Assembly: GCF_011762125.1 (NCBI RefSeq) | Contig: NZ_JAASQN010000001.1 | Span: 930,001-994,000 of the forward strand | Length of the DNA stretch: 64,000 nt | DNA from: Sphingopyxis panaciterrae | GTDB taxonomy: Bacteria > Pseudomonadota > Alphaproteobacteria > Sphingomonadales > Sphingomonadaceae | Reading direction: 5' to 3' | Shown: positions 34,813 through 42,582 of the stretch, in pieces | Numbering within the stretch: the stretch's first letter is position 1 | How the letters are laid out: the number at the start of each line of letters is the position of its first letter | Notes under the pieces: model-generated | Told to the model about the DNA's origin: nothing | Seen by the model: the letters and a program-made list of their open reading frames with translations, nothing else | The model's database searches: none | Translations under genes and position numbers: made by a program

Positions 34813-35775
34813 TCAGAAACGCTCGCCGACCATCTCCTCGCTCTTCGCCCACAGCGCCTTGGCGTTGTCGGGGTCGAGCGCATAGGCGCGGACGCCCGCG
34901 CGCAACCCTTCGTCCTCGGCGAGTTCGGCGACGTGGCAATCCTCAAGATAGCGTCCGCCGATCACGGCCGGATCGGCGACCGCCGCGGCCCAGACCGAGG
35001 TTGCGGCGCCCTGCGGGATCGATTTGAATTCAAAGGTTTCGCCGCCCGCCGCCTTCGCGCTTTCGTTGATCTGTGCGACGAGCGCTTCGAGTGCGCCGGC
35101 ATCGAGGTGGCGGGCGAGTTCGGTGTGGATGCCGCCCGGATGCAGCGCCGCGGCGCGGACGCCGCGATCCCGGTGGCGCCGGTCGAATTCGACGGCGAAG
35201 AGGATATTCGCGGTCTTCGACCGGCCATAGGCGGCCCAGGGATCATAATCGCCATTGTCGAAGTTCGGGTCGGCGAGGTTCACGTCCGAAAAACGGTGCC
35301 CCGACGACGCGAGGCTGACGAGGCGGCCGCCGTCCCTGATCAGCGAAGCGATACGGTTGACGAAGGTAAAGTGGCCCAAGTGATTGGTGCCGAACTGCGT
35401 TTCGAAGCCGTCTGCGGTCTTGCCGAAGGGGGCGGCCATCACGCCGGCGTTGGTGATCACGACGTCGAACGGGCGGCTGTCGGCGACGAGCTTGTCGGCG
35501 GCGGTGCGGACGCTGGCCAGCGACGCGAGGTCGAGCGCGATGAGTTCGAAGCTGCCGCCGCTGGCCTTCGCGGCGTCGCGCACGTCGGCGGTCGCGCCTT
35601 CGGCCTTGGTCAGGTCGCGCGCCGCGCCGACGACATCGGCACCATGGGCGACGAGGGCGCGGGCGGTTTCGACGCCGAGCCCGGCCGAGACGCCGGTGAC
35701 GAGGAAGCGTTTGCCCGAAAGGTCGACGCCGGCCAGCACGTCGTCGGTGGTCGATTTGGCATTAAACTGGGTCAT
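34813..35775 (-). CDS. SDR family NAD(P)-dependent oxidoreductase
   Basis: A 320-residue short-chain dehydrogenase/reductase, similar to retinol-dehydrogenase or WW-domain oxidoreductase type SDRs. Visible: cofactor loop LVTGVSAGLGVETARALVAH (TGxxxGxG), ITNAGVMAAPF (NAG), catalytic Ser in LVSLASSGHRFSD and YxxxK in WAAYGRSKTANILF. AAGGAG lies before ATG 35775. The substrate is not predictable. It is divergent from an AraC-type regulator that probably controls it. Confidence 0.9.
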   Translation of the reverse strand: MTQFNAKSTTDDVLAGVDLSGKRFLVTGVSAGLGVETARALVAHGADVVGAARDLTKAEGATADVRDAAKASGGSFELIALDLASLASVRTAADKLVADSRPFDVVITNAGVMAAPFGKTADGFETQFGTNHLGHFTFVNRIASLIRDGGRLVSLASSGHRFSDVNLADPNFDNGDYDPWAAYGRSKTANILFAVEFDRRHRDRGVRAAALHPGGIHTELARHLDAGALEALVAQINESAKAAGGETFEFKSIPQGAATSVWAAAVADPAVIGGRYLEDCHVAELAEDEGLRAGVRAYALDPDNAKALWAKSEEMVGERF

Positions 35776-35950
35776 GATGGACTCCTTGAGAGGCAGAGCG
35801 GGGAGGGGATGCCCTGACCCGGCCAAGATAGGCGCGCGGTCTGCCCTGGCGCTGCCCGATCATGGCAGCTGCTTGCCCAATCCTATCAATGCGGCGCCGC
35901 CCGCGCGCGCGTGTCTTGCGCGCGGGCGCGCGGCGTCCGATGTTGCGATC

Positions 35951-36853
35951 ATGCAGGACAGGCTCGACTCGATATGCGCGCAGGTGCTGCGCCACGCGGT
36001 TTCTCCCTATTATGAGACGCCGGTGCCGCGGCTGGTCGTCGCGACGCAATGCGCCCCGACGAGCGGGGTCGCGACCGTTTACGAGCCCGTCACCTGCCTG
36101 ATCCTGCAAGGAACGAAGCAGGTGGTGATCGGCGACCAGATGCTGCGATACGATGCGTCGAGCTATTTCGTCGCCTCGCTCGACCTGCCCGCGGTCGGCC
36201 GGGTGGTCGAGGCGACCCCCGACAAACCCTATGTCGCGGCGGCACTGCGTCTCGACCGGACGGTGCTCGCCGACCTGATCGCGAGCATGGACCCGGCGGC
36301 GATCGGCCATGCGCCGGGCGAACTCGCGGGTTTCGCGGTCGCGTTGGTGACCGAGGAACTGGTCGAGGCTTGGGCCGGGCTGCTCGGGCTGCTCGACCGG
36401 CCGGGCGACGTCGCGATGCTGGCGCCGATGCGCGAGCGCGAGATCCTCTATCGCCTGCTGCAGGGGCCGCTTGGCGGGCAGCTGTGCGCGATCGCGCAGG
36501 AAGACAGCCGCCTGTCGCGGGTGCGCCGTGCGATCCTGTGGATGCACGAACATTATGAGGAGATGCTGCGCACGGCGGCGCTGGCCGAGATTGCGGGGAT
36601 GAGCATTGCGTCCTTCCATCGGCATTTCAAAGCGGCGACCGCGATGAGCCCGCTGCAATTCCAGAAGACGCTGCGCCTGCACGCGGCGCGGCGGCTGCTG
36701 GCGAGCGGCAGCGAGGCGAGCCGCGCGGCTTATTCGGTCGGCTATGAGAGCGCATCGCAGTTCAGCCGCGAATATGCCCGGGCGTTCGGGATGCCCCCGT
36801 CGCGCGACGCCGAACGGCTGCGCGGCATGGTGCAGGTGGGGGCGGGGGTTTAG
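35951..36853 (+). CDS. AraC family transcriptional regulator
   Basis: A 300-residue regulator with an N-terminal AraC_N cupin-like domain (about 20-170; VYEPVTCLILQGTKQVVIGD) and a C-terminal HTH (about 195-290; LAEIAGMSIASFHRHFKAAT, ASRAAYSVGYESASQFSREY). This domain pair is frequent beside SDR genes whose expression it controls. The open frame runs far upstream to 35384 antisense to the SDR gene; ATG 35951 is chosen because homology starts there. The 175-base gap to the divergent SDR gene should hold both promoters. Confidence 0.9.
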   Translation: MQDRLDSICAQVLRHAVSPYYETPVPRLVVATQCAPTSGVATVYEPVTCLILQGTKQVVIGDQMLRYDASSYFVASLDLPAVGRVVEATPDKPYVAAALRLDRTVLADLIASMDPAAIGHAPGELAGFAVALVTEELVEAWAGLLGLLDRPGDVAMLAPMREREILYRLLQGPLGGQLCAIAQEDSRLSRVRRAILWMHEHYEEMLRTAALAEIAGMSIASFHRHFKAATAMSPLQFQKTLRLHAARRLLASGSEASRAAYSVGYESASQFSREYARAFGMPPSRDAERLRGMVQVGAGV

Positions 36854-36917
36854 CATCCCCTTCGTCGCCCAATGGCGATGCCGTGTGTCCCGGCGGCCCG
36901 GTCGGTCGGCGGGAGGT

Positions 36918-36956
36918 GGCCGCCAAGGCGATGATCGTCATCATGCCTTGGCGGCC
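36918..36956. terminator. Strong hairpin between convergent AraC and DUF4189 genes
   Basis: Arms GGCCGCCAAGGC and GCCTTGGCGGCC (12 bp) extended by ATGAT/ATCAT after one unpaired G, with a 4-base loop. It lies in the 141-base gap between two convergent genes, where a shared terminator is expected; no T tract. Confidence 0.6.
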
Positions 36957-36994
36957 GGGGGGAGGCGCTGCGTCCGTTCGCCCGGTGCCTGCGC

Positions 36995-37525
36995 CTATCG
37001 AACCCGCTGCGGCTTGGCACATTCGGTGAACTTGATCTCGCAATCCGACCCGCCGCGTTCGGTGCAGGCCTGCAGCGCTGCCTCGGTGGCGCGGGGAAGG
37101 GTGATGTCCGAATAATAATGCCGGCTCCAGCTTCCATCCGGGTGCCTGCCCTGCGAAACTGCGGCGCACTGATTGGTAAAGACGAATTCGACCTTGCAAC
37201 TGGTGCCACCCTTTGACTGGCAATGGGCGATCGCGGCCTTTTTTGCCTTGCCCCGGCTCGACATCGCGCCCGCCATACCGATCTTGAAGACCGTCTCGTC
37301 GAAAGCGAAGGCACCCCAGCGCGGTTCCCACTCCATTCCCGATGAGGAATTGCCGCCCGTGCTACCGTCGCCGTCACCGGTGTGCGGGATGCATTCGACG
37401 CCCGGCGTGCCCGCGGCGTTCGGAATGAAGCCGGGCGGACAGGCGTAGGCGGTCGTTGGCGGGAAATAGATCGCACAGGCAACAGCAAGCAGCATCGCCG
37501 GTGTCCATCGCGCCAGGTTTTGCAT
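36995..37525 (-). CDS. DUF4189 domain secreted protein
   Basis: A 176-residue exported protein. A signal peptide (ending PTTAYA before CPPGF) leads into a short Cys/Pro-rich region and a DUF4189 domain (about 68-170): WGAFAFDETVFKIGMAGAM, KAKKAAIAHCQSKGGTSCKV, FVFTNQCAAVS and ATEAALQACTERGGSDCEIK. Six or more cysteines probably form disulfides in the periplasm. The function of the domain is unknown. ATG 37525 is the first start before the signal peptide. Confidence 0.85.
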   Translation of the reverse strand: MQNLARWTPAMLLAVACAIYFPPTTAYACPPGFIPNAAGTPGVECIPHTGDGDGSTGGNSSSGMEWEPRWGAFAFDETVFKIGMAGAMSSRGKAKKAAIAHCQSKGGTSCKVEFVFTNQCAAVSQGRHPDGSWSRHYYSDITLPRATEAALQACTERGGSDCEIKFTECAKPQRVR

Positions 37526-37683
37526 CCGTTTTCCCCGATCAGCCTTGTTGGGCCGCCAGTATCGTCCGAATGGGGCGATATGGGAAATAACGTAAAAACA
37601 ATGTGTTGATTGAGGGTTTGGGCGCTAGCACGGCCGGGGACTGTCCGGTAACGGACAGCCCCGTCGCGATTCATGGCGCCCGT

Positions 37684-39348
37684 TCATGCGCCGTTGGCAG
37701 CACTCAGGATCGCCCGTACGCTCGCCGTCGCCACGTCGGTATCGAGCCCGCAGCCGAACAGGCTCTTCCCGTCCGCCGTGCGGCATTCGACATAGGCCGC
37801 GGCCTGCACATTGCTGCCTTGGCCGATCGCGTGCTCGCTGTAATCGACGATGTCCATCACCGGGCCGCCGCTTTCGCTGAGCGCGGCGATGACGCTCGAC
37901 ATCAGGCCGTTGCCGCGGCCGCTGACGCTGCGCGGGGTGCCGTCGATGGTGAGCTTGCCGGCGAAGATGCGGTCGGAGCCCGAATGGGTTTCCGACCAGT
38001 CGACGAGCTGGAAGCGCTTGGCTTCGGTCGCCAGATACTGACCCTCGAACGCGTGCCAGATATCCTCGGCGCCGAGTTCGCGGCTCGTTTCGTCGGCGAG
38101 GGCCTGGACGATATGGCTGAAGCTCGCCTGCATTTTCTTGGGCAGTTTCAGGCCCTTGTCCTGTTCGAGTACCCAGGCGACGCCGCCCTTGCCCGACTGG
38201 CTGTTGACGCGGATCACCGCTTCGTAGCTGCGACCCAAATCGGCGGGGTCGATGGGCAGGTAGGGGACTTCCCAGCGTTCGTCATTCTGGCGTTCGCGCG
38301 CGGCGAAGCCTTTCTTGATCGCGTCCTGATGGCTGCCCGAAAAGGCGGTGTAGACCAGCTCGCCGCCATAGGGGTGGCGCGGGTGGACGGGCAAATTGTT
38401 GCAATATTCGACCGTCTGGATGACCTCGTCGATGTTCGAGAAGTCGAGCTGCGGGTCGACGCCCTGCGTGTACATGTTGAGCGCGATGGTGACGAGGCAG
38501 GTGTTGCCGGTGCGTTCGCCATTGCCGAACAGGCAGCCCTCGACGCGGTCGGCGCCCGCGAGCAGGCCGAGCTCGGCCGCCGCGACGCCGGTGCCGCGGT
38601 CGTTGTGCGTGTGCAGGCTGATGATCGCGCGGTCGCGGTTCGGCAGATTCTTGCAGAAATATTCGATCTGATCGGCGTAGATGTTCGCCGTCGAGGCCTC
38701 GACCGTCGCGGGCAGGTTGAGGATGATCGGGTTTTCGGCGGTGGGTGCAAGAATCTGCATCACCGCTTCGCAGCATTCGATGCTGAAATCGAGTTCGGCG
38801 GTCGAGAAGGTTTCGGGGCTATATTCGAAACGCCAGTTGGTCTGCGGCAGGCGCGCGGCATTGTCGCGCAGCTGCTTGGCGCCCTCGATCGCAATGCCCT
38901 TGATATCGGCCATGTCCATGCCGAAGACGATCTTGCGCCACGCCGGGCTGACCGCGTTATAGACGTGGACGATCGCGGTCCTGGCGCCCGCGAGGCTGTC
39001 GAAGCTGGTGCGGATGAGGTCGGCGCGGCTTTGCGTCAGAACCTGCGGGGTAACATCGTCGGGGATGCGGCCATCGCGGACGAGGCCGGAGATAAAGTCA
39101 TATTCGGTCGCGCCGGCGCTGGGGAAGCCGACTTCGATTTCCTTCAGCCCGATGCGGACGAGCAGGTCGAAGAAGCGCGCCTTCTTTTCGGCATCCATCG
39201 GGTCGATCAGCGCCTGGTTGCCGTCGCGCATGTCGGTGGAGAGCCAGATCGGCGCCTTGGTGTTGACGCGGCCGGGCCATTCACGGTTCGCCAAGGGAAC
39301 CTGCGGAAAGGCGCTATATTTGACCGAGGGGTCGCGGAGCATGGTCAT
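37684..39348 (-). CDS. leuA: 2-isopropylmalate synthase
   Basis: LeuA condenses acetyl-CoA with 2-oxoisovalerate, the first step of leucine biosynthesis. The 554-residue protein has the DRE-TIM catalytic domain (IWLSTDMRDGNQALIDPMDA; the second signature VSLHTHNDRGTGVAAAELGL appears here as ISLHTHNDRGTGVAAAE), a linker, and a C-terminal regulatory domain for leucine feedback (about 430-550). ATG 39348 fits the family start MTMLRDPSVKY; a GTG at 39381 is possible. Upstream, a 16-residue leader peptide rich in leucine codons (39432-39482) suggests transcription attenuation. Confidence 0.94.
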   Translation of the reverse strand: MTMLRDPSVKYSAFPQVPLANREWPGRVNTKAPIWLSTDMRDGNQALIDPMDAEKKARFFDLLVRIGLKEIEVGFPSAGATEYDFISGLVRDGRIPDDVTPQVLTQSRADLIRTSFDSLAGARTAIVHVYNAVSPAWRKIVFGMDMADIKGIAIEGAKQLRDNAARLPQTNWRFEYSPETFSTAELDFSIECCEAVMQILAPTAENPIILNLPATVEASTANIYADQIEYFCKNLPNRDRAIISLHTHNDRGTGVAAAELGLLAGADRVEGCLFGNGERTGNTCLVTIALNMYTQGVDPQLDFSNIDEVIQTVEYCNNLPVHPRHPYGGELVYTAFSGSHQDAIKKGFAARERQNDERWEVPYLPIDPADLGRSYEAVIRVNSQSGKGGVAWVLEQDKGLKLPKKMQASFSHIVQALADETSRELGAEDIWHAFEGQYLATEAKRFQLVDWSETHSGSDRIFAGKLTIDGTPRSVSGRGNGLMSSVIAALSESGGPVMDIVDYSEHAIGQGSNVQAAAYVECRTADGKSLFGCGLDTDVATASVRAILSAANGA

Positions 39349-39405
39349 GGGTTGAAACTTCTTCTGCTGGGTTGGTGTCACTTGTCGATCGGACCCTTGA
39401 GCGGG

Positions 39406-39428
39406 TGGCCGCGACTAGCGCGCAGCCA
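39406..39428 (-). promoter_or_regulatory. Hairpin in the leuA leader, candidate attenuator element
   Basis: On the transcript strand TGGCTGCG-CGCTAGT-CGCGGCCA forms an 8-bp stem between the leader peptide stop and leuA. A second hairpin (CACGCCC-AA-GGGCGTG at 39433-39448) overlaps the last leader codons, and a smaller one follows (39393-39406). The close, partly competing stems fit an attenuator, but no T tract is evident. Confidence 0.45.
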
Positions 39429-39431
39429 GTG

Positions 39432-39482
39432 TCACGCCCAAGGGCGTGTAAGTCGCAGAAGAAGAAGGGCGTCGGTGCGCAT
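39432..39482 (-). CDS. leuL: leu operon leader peptide
   Basis: A 16-codon frame 83 bases upstream of leuA encodes MRTDALLLLRLTRPWA: five leucines in six codons in the middle (CTT CTT CTT CTG CGA CTT). Ribosome stalling at these codons during leucine shortage would change folding of the hairpins that follow (39393-39448) and allow leuA transcription, as in other amino-acid leader peptides. The start ATG at 39482 lacks a strong ribosome binding site. It is too short for ordinary gene finders. Leucine density and position make it convincing; attenuation itself is inferred. Confidence 0.72.
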   Translation of the reverse strand: MRTDALLLLRLTRPWA

Positions 39483-39601
39483 CGCGACGCTATTGGTTTA
39501 AAATGTCGCGCTTGGCAAGGGGGAGCGAAGAAAATGTCGCCGGACCGCGTACAGGGGGATCGCGGCCCGGCGGAGGTGCAGGGGTCGTTGGAGCGCGAGG
39601 G

Positions 39602-39988
39602 TCAGGCGGCCTCGCTCTCGTCGTCCTCTTCGTTCGCGTCGTCTTCGTGCGTGTCGTCTTCGTCCCAGGGTTCGAAGACTTCTTCCTCGAACATATTGTC
39701 GACCGCGTGGATGCGGACGCCGATGACCCAGTCGTGGAGGGGGCCTTCCCATGCAGCCTCGACCTCGGTCAGCGTGTCGCCGGCGGCGTCCGCGGGGCGG
39801 TCGCCGACAAGGTCGAAGTCCTGAAAGCCGTCCTCGGGCGGGGTGATATAGACATGCGGGTCGAGCCGGACATTGTTCCAGCCCGTGGTGGGCGCAAGAC
39901 CCTCGGTCTCGACGGTCAGCACGGGATTTTCCTCATCGCCGCCGATCGCGGCGTTTACTTCGACAATTTCGCGTACCAGTTCGCTCAT
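39602..39988 (-). CDS. Conserved acidic hypothetical protein
   Basis: A 128-residue protein with a folded-looking N-terminal two thirds (SELVREIVEVNAAIGGDEEN, TGWNNVRLDPHVYITPPEDG, WEGPLHDWVIGVRIHAVDNM) and a strongly acidic C-terminal tail of Asp/Glu (EPWDEDDTHEDDANEEDDES). CAGGAG before ATG 39988 supports translation. No signal peptide or membrane segment. Function is unknown. Confidence 0.72.
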   Translation of the reverse strand: MSELVREIVEVNAAIGGDEENPVLTVETEGLAPTTGWNNVRLDPHVYITPPEDGFQDFDLVGDRPADAAGDTLTEVEAAWEGPLHDWVIGVRIHAVDNMFEEEVFEPWDEDDTHEDDANEEDDESEAA

Positions 39989-40059
39989 CGTCCATACTCC
40001 TGTCGGGGTGGTTCGCCCCGGTGCTACAGGAGTCGTGTGACAGATTGGGGTGCGGCGGT

Positions 40060-40557
40060 TCAGCCCTTCACCCAGCCGACCGCCGGATTGTCGAAGTCGA
40101 CGACATCGGCGAGTTCCCAGACGTTGGGATAGCCATAGCCGACGAGGTTGATGAAGGTCTGGATATTGAGCGCGAGGCCGCGCGACTTCATCGGCACCGG
40201 GGCGCGATCGTTCGAGAAATTATTGTTGCAATAGATGAGGATAGGGCGGTCAGGGTTGGCGCCGATCACCGCCGCCAGACTGTCGGCGGTAAAGTCGGTG
40301 AGCGGCAGGTTGATCGCGCCTGCGATATGCCCCGCGGCGAAAGCGTCCTTCGAGCGCGCGTCGAGGAGCAGGGTGCCGGGTTTCGCGGCTTCGGCCTTGA
40401 AGCGGTCCAATGCGATCAGCCGCTCGGCGCGCTGGGGGGAGACGGCGGCGGTAAGCTGCTGGAAGGCGGGATAGTCGATCTGGGGATTGGCGGGCGCGAT
40501 TTGGGCGAGCGCGGGCGTGGCGGCGAATGCGAGGGCGAAAAGCAGGGTCTTGCGCAT
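40060..40557 (-). CDS. Exported rhodanese-like domain protein
   Basis: A 165-residue periplasmic protein: signal peptide (MRKTLLFALAFAATPALA) and a rhodanese domain with LLDARSKDAFAAGHIAGAIN and the active-site cysteine loop LIYCNNNFSNDRAPVP. Rhodaneses transfer sulfane sulfur; the unusual loop (CNNNFS) is typical of a periplasmic subgroup with unknown substrate. GGGAGGATC precedes ATG 40557. It stands alone between the acidic protein and the efflux operon. Confidence 0.87.
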   Translation of the reverse strand: MRKTLLFALAFAATPALAQIAPANPQIDYPAFQQLTAAVSPQRAERLIALDRFKAEAAKPGTLLLDARSKDAFAAGHIAGAINLPLTDFTADSLAAVIGANPDRPILIYCNNNFSNDRAPVPMKSRGLALNIQTFINLVGYGYPNVWELADVVDFDNPAVGWVKG

Positions 40558-40650
40558 GGTGATCCTCCCTTTGATGGGGGGAGGTTAAGCGCGCGTTGGT
40601 GGATGGGGGATGAACCGCAATATGCGCAACGTGACGATCAACGAAGCAGC

Positions 40651-41859
40651 CTATTCATGCCGCAGCGCGTCGATGGGATTGAGGCTGGCGGCGCGGCGGG
40701 CCGGAAAATAGCCGAACACGACGCCAATAATCGCCGAAATCGCAAAGGCGATGACGTTGATCTGCGCATCGAACATCCAGCTCACCTGCATCAGCGGCGA
40801 CAGGACCGCGATGGCGAGTTGCGCGATGACGAGGCCCGCCAGCCCGCCGAGGCAGGACAGGACGATCGCTTCGACCAGAAACTGCAGCAGCACTTCGCGT
40901 GCTACCGCGCCGATCGCGAGGCGGATGCCGATTTCACGCGTGCGTTCGGTAACCGATACCAGCATGATGTTCATGATGCCGATCCCGCCGACGAGCAGCG
41001 AGATCGCCGCCACCGTCGCAACGATGCGGGTGAGAAGGGTGGTCGTCCCGGTCAGCGTCTCCGAAATCTGCTTGGTGTCGAAAATGTTGAAATCATCGTC
41101 CTTGCCGCCGGTTATCTTGCGCCGTTCGCGGAGCAGGTCGGTGATCGAGGCCTGTACCTGTTCGTTCGCATAATTCTGATCGACTCCGACCAGCATCACC
41201 GACACATTCTGGTTGCCGGTGAAGCGGCGCTGCACCGCTTTGACCGGCATGATCACGATATCGTCCTGATCGCCGCCGAAACCTGCCTGGCCGCGCGTCG
41301 ACAGCACGCCGATGACGTCGCAGCTTACCCCCTTGATGCGAAAGCGCGTCCCGACCGCGCCGCCGCCACGATACAGATTCTGGCGGATCGTGTTGCCGAT
41401 GATGCAAACGCTCTTGCCCGCCTGCTCCTCTGCGGGTGTGAACGTGCGGCCCTCGGCGAGCGGCCAGGGCTGGACGGTGAAATAGGCGTCGGTAGTGCCG
41501 TTGACCGTCGTCGACCAGTTGGCGCCCTCGTAGATCGCGGTGCCGCTGGTCTGTGCCTGCGGCGCGACCGCGGTGACCCCGGCGATCTGCTGCGCGATCG
41601 CTTCGAGGTCGTCCATTTCGAAATCGGGCGGACGCGGGCCGCCGCCGCCGCGGCCGAAGCCCTGGCCGGGGCGGATCTGGAGGATGTTGGTGCCGAGCGC
41701 CGAAATCTGGCTCTGCACCGCCGCTGTGGTCGCGTTGCCCAGGGTCACCATCGTCACGACCGCCGCGACGCCGATGACGATGCCCAGCACGGTCAGGAAG
41801 GAACGCAGCACATGGCGGCGGATCGAGCGCAGCGCGAGGAAGAAGGTCGTGCCGATCAC
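40651..41859 (-). CDS. MacB-type ABC transporter permease
   Basis: A 402-residue permease with the MacB topology: one N-terminal membrane helix (LRSFLTVLGIVIGVAAVVTM), a large periplasmic domain (about 50-275) and three C-terminal helices in the FtsX block (about 285-390; GGIGIMNIMLVSVTERTREI followed by GIRLAIGA). It starts with GTG 41859 overlapping the ATPase stop by 4 bases. With the ATPase, adaptor and outer-membrane protein of the same operon it forms a tripartite pump exporting small molecules, peptides or lipids; the substrate is unknown. Confidence 0.92.
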   Translation of the reverse strand: MIGTTFFLALRSIRRHVLRSFLTVLGIVIGVAAVVTMVTLGNATTAAVQSQISALGTNILQIRPGQGFGRGGGGPRPPDFEMDDLEAIAQQIAGVTAVAPQAQTSGTAIYEGANWSTTVNGTTDAYFTVQPWPLAEGRTFTPAEEQAGKSVCIIGNTIRQNLYRGGGAVGTRFRIKGVSCDVIGVLSTRGQAGFGGDQDDIVIMPVKAVQRRFTGNQNVSVMLVGVDQNYANEQVQASITDLLRERRKITGGKDDDFNIFDTKQISETLTGTTTLLTRIVATVAAISLLVGGIGIMNIMLVSVTERTREIGIRLAIGAVAREVLLQFLVEAIVLSCLGGLAGLVIAQLAIAVLSPLMQVSWMFDAQINVIAFAISAIIGVVFGYFPARRAASLNPIDALRHE

Positions 41860-42578
41860 GCGTCGGACCCCGCAAGGCCGAGCGGTTTTGGATTGGCCTC
41901 GATCCGTTCGACCAGCCCGTCCTTGAAATGCACCAGCGTGTGGGCGAATTCGGCCATATCGGGTTCGTGGGTCACCATCAGCACGGTGATGCCGCTGTTG
42001 CGGTTGAGGTCGGACAAGAGTTGCATGATCTCGACCGATCGTTCGGAATCGAGATTGCCCGTCGGTTCGTCGGCGAGCAGCACCTGCGGCCGGGTGACGA
42101 TGGCGCGGGCGATCGCGACGCGCTGTTGCTGGCCCCCCGACAGTTCGGCGGGAGTATGGTCCCACCAGTCCTTGAGCCCGACCTTGTCGAGCGCCGCCAT
42201 CGCCGCGTCGTGCCGTTCGGCCTTCGGGTCGCCGCGATAGACGAGCGGCAGTTCGACATTTTCGAGCGCGCTGGTGCGCGAGAGAAGATTGAAGCCCTGG
42301 AAGACGAAGCCGAAATATTTGCGGCGGAGCAGTGCGCGCTGGTCGCGGGTCAGCACCTCGACGCGGTGCCCGCGAAACAGATATTGCCCGCGCGTCGGCA
42401 CGTCGAGGCAGCCGAGGATGTTCATCGTCGTCGACTTGCCCGATCCCGACGCCCCCATCACCGCGATGAAATCGCCCGGCATGATGTCGAGGTCGATGCC
42501 CTTGAGCGCCTGGAAAGCGGTCGGTCCCTCGCCATAGGTTTTGACGATCCCGCTGAGGCGGATGATGGGGTCCGCCAT
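41856..42578 (-). CDS. MacB/LolD-type ABC transporter ATP-binding protein
   Basis: A 240-residue ATPase with Walker A GASGSGKSTTMN, Q-loop FGFVFQGFNLL, signature LSGGQQQRVAIARAIV, Walker B VLLADEPTGNLD and switch His in MVTHEPDMAEFA. It belongs to the MacB/LolD/FtsE cluster and is encoded separately from its permease here, whereas in MacB proper they are fused. ATG 42578 lies a few bases after the adaptor gene stop. Confidence 0.93.
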   Translation of the reverse strand: MADPIIRLSGIVKTYGEGPTAFQALKGIDLDIMPGDFIAVMGASGSGKSTTMNILGCLDVPTRGQYLFRGHRVEVLTRDQRALLRRKYFGFVFQGFNLLSRTSALENVELPLVYRGDPKAERHDAAMAALDKVGLKDWWDHTPAELSGGQQQRVAIARAIVTRPQVLLADEPTGNLDSERSVEIMQLLSDLNRNSGITVLMVTHEPDMAEFAHTLVHFKDGLVERIEANPKPLGLAGSDA

Positions 42579-42582
42579 CGGA

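Noticed and set aside
37603..39501. Long plus-strand open frame opposite leuA
   Set aside because: leuA on the minus strand has full-length family homology. The antisense translation has the biased composition of a shadow frame and no ribosome binding site.
40021..42240. Long plus-strand open frame opposite the rhodanese and efflux permease genes
   Set aside because: Same reason: the minus-strand genes carry recognised domains and coupled overlaps, the plus-strand product does not.
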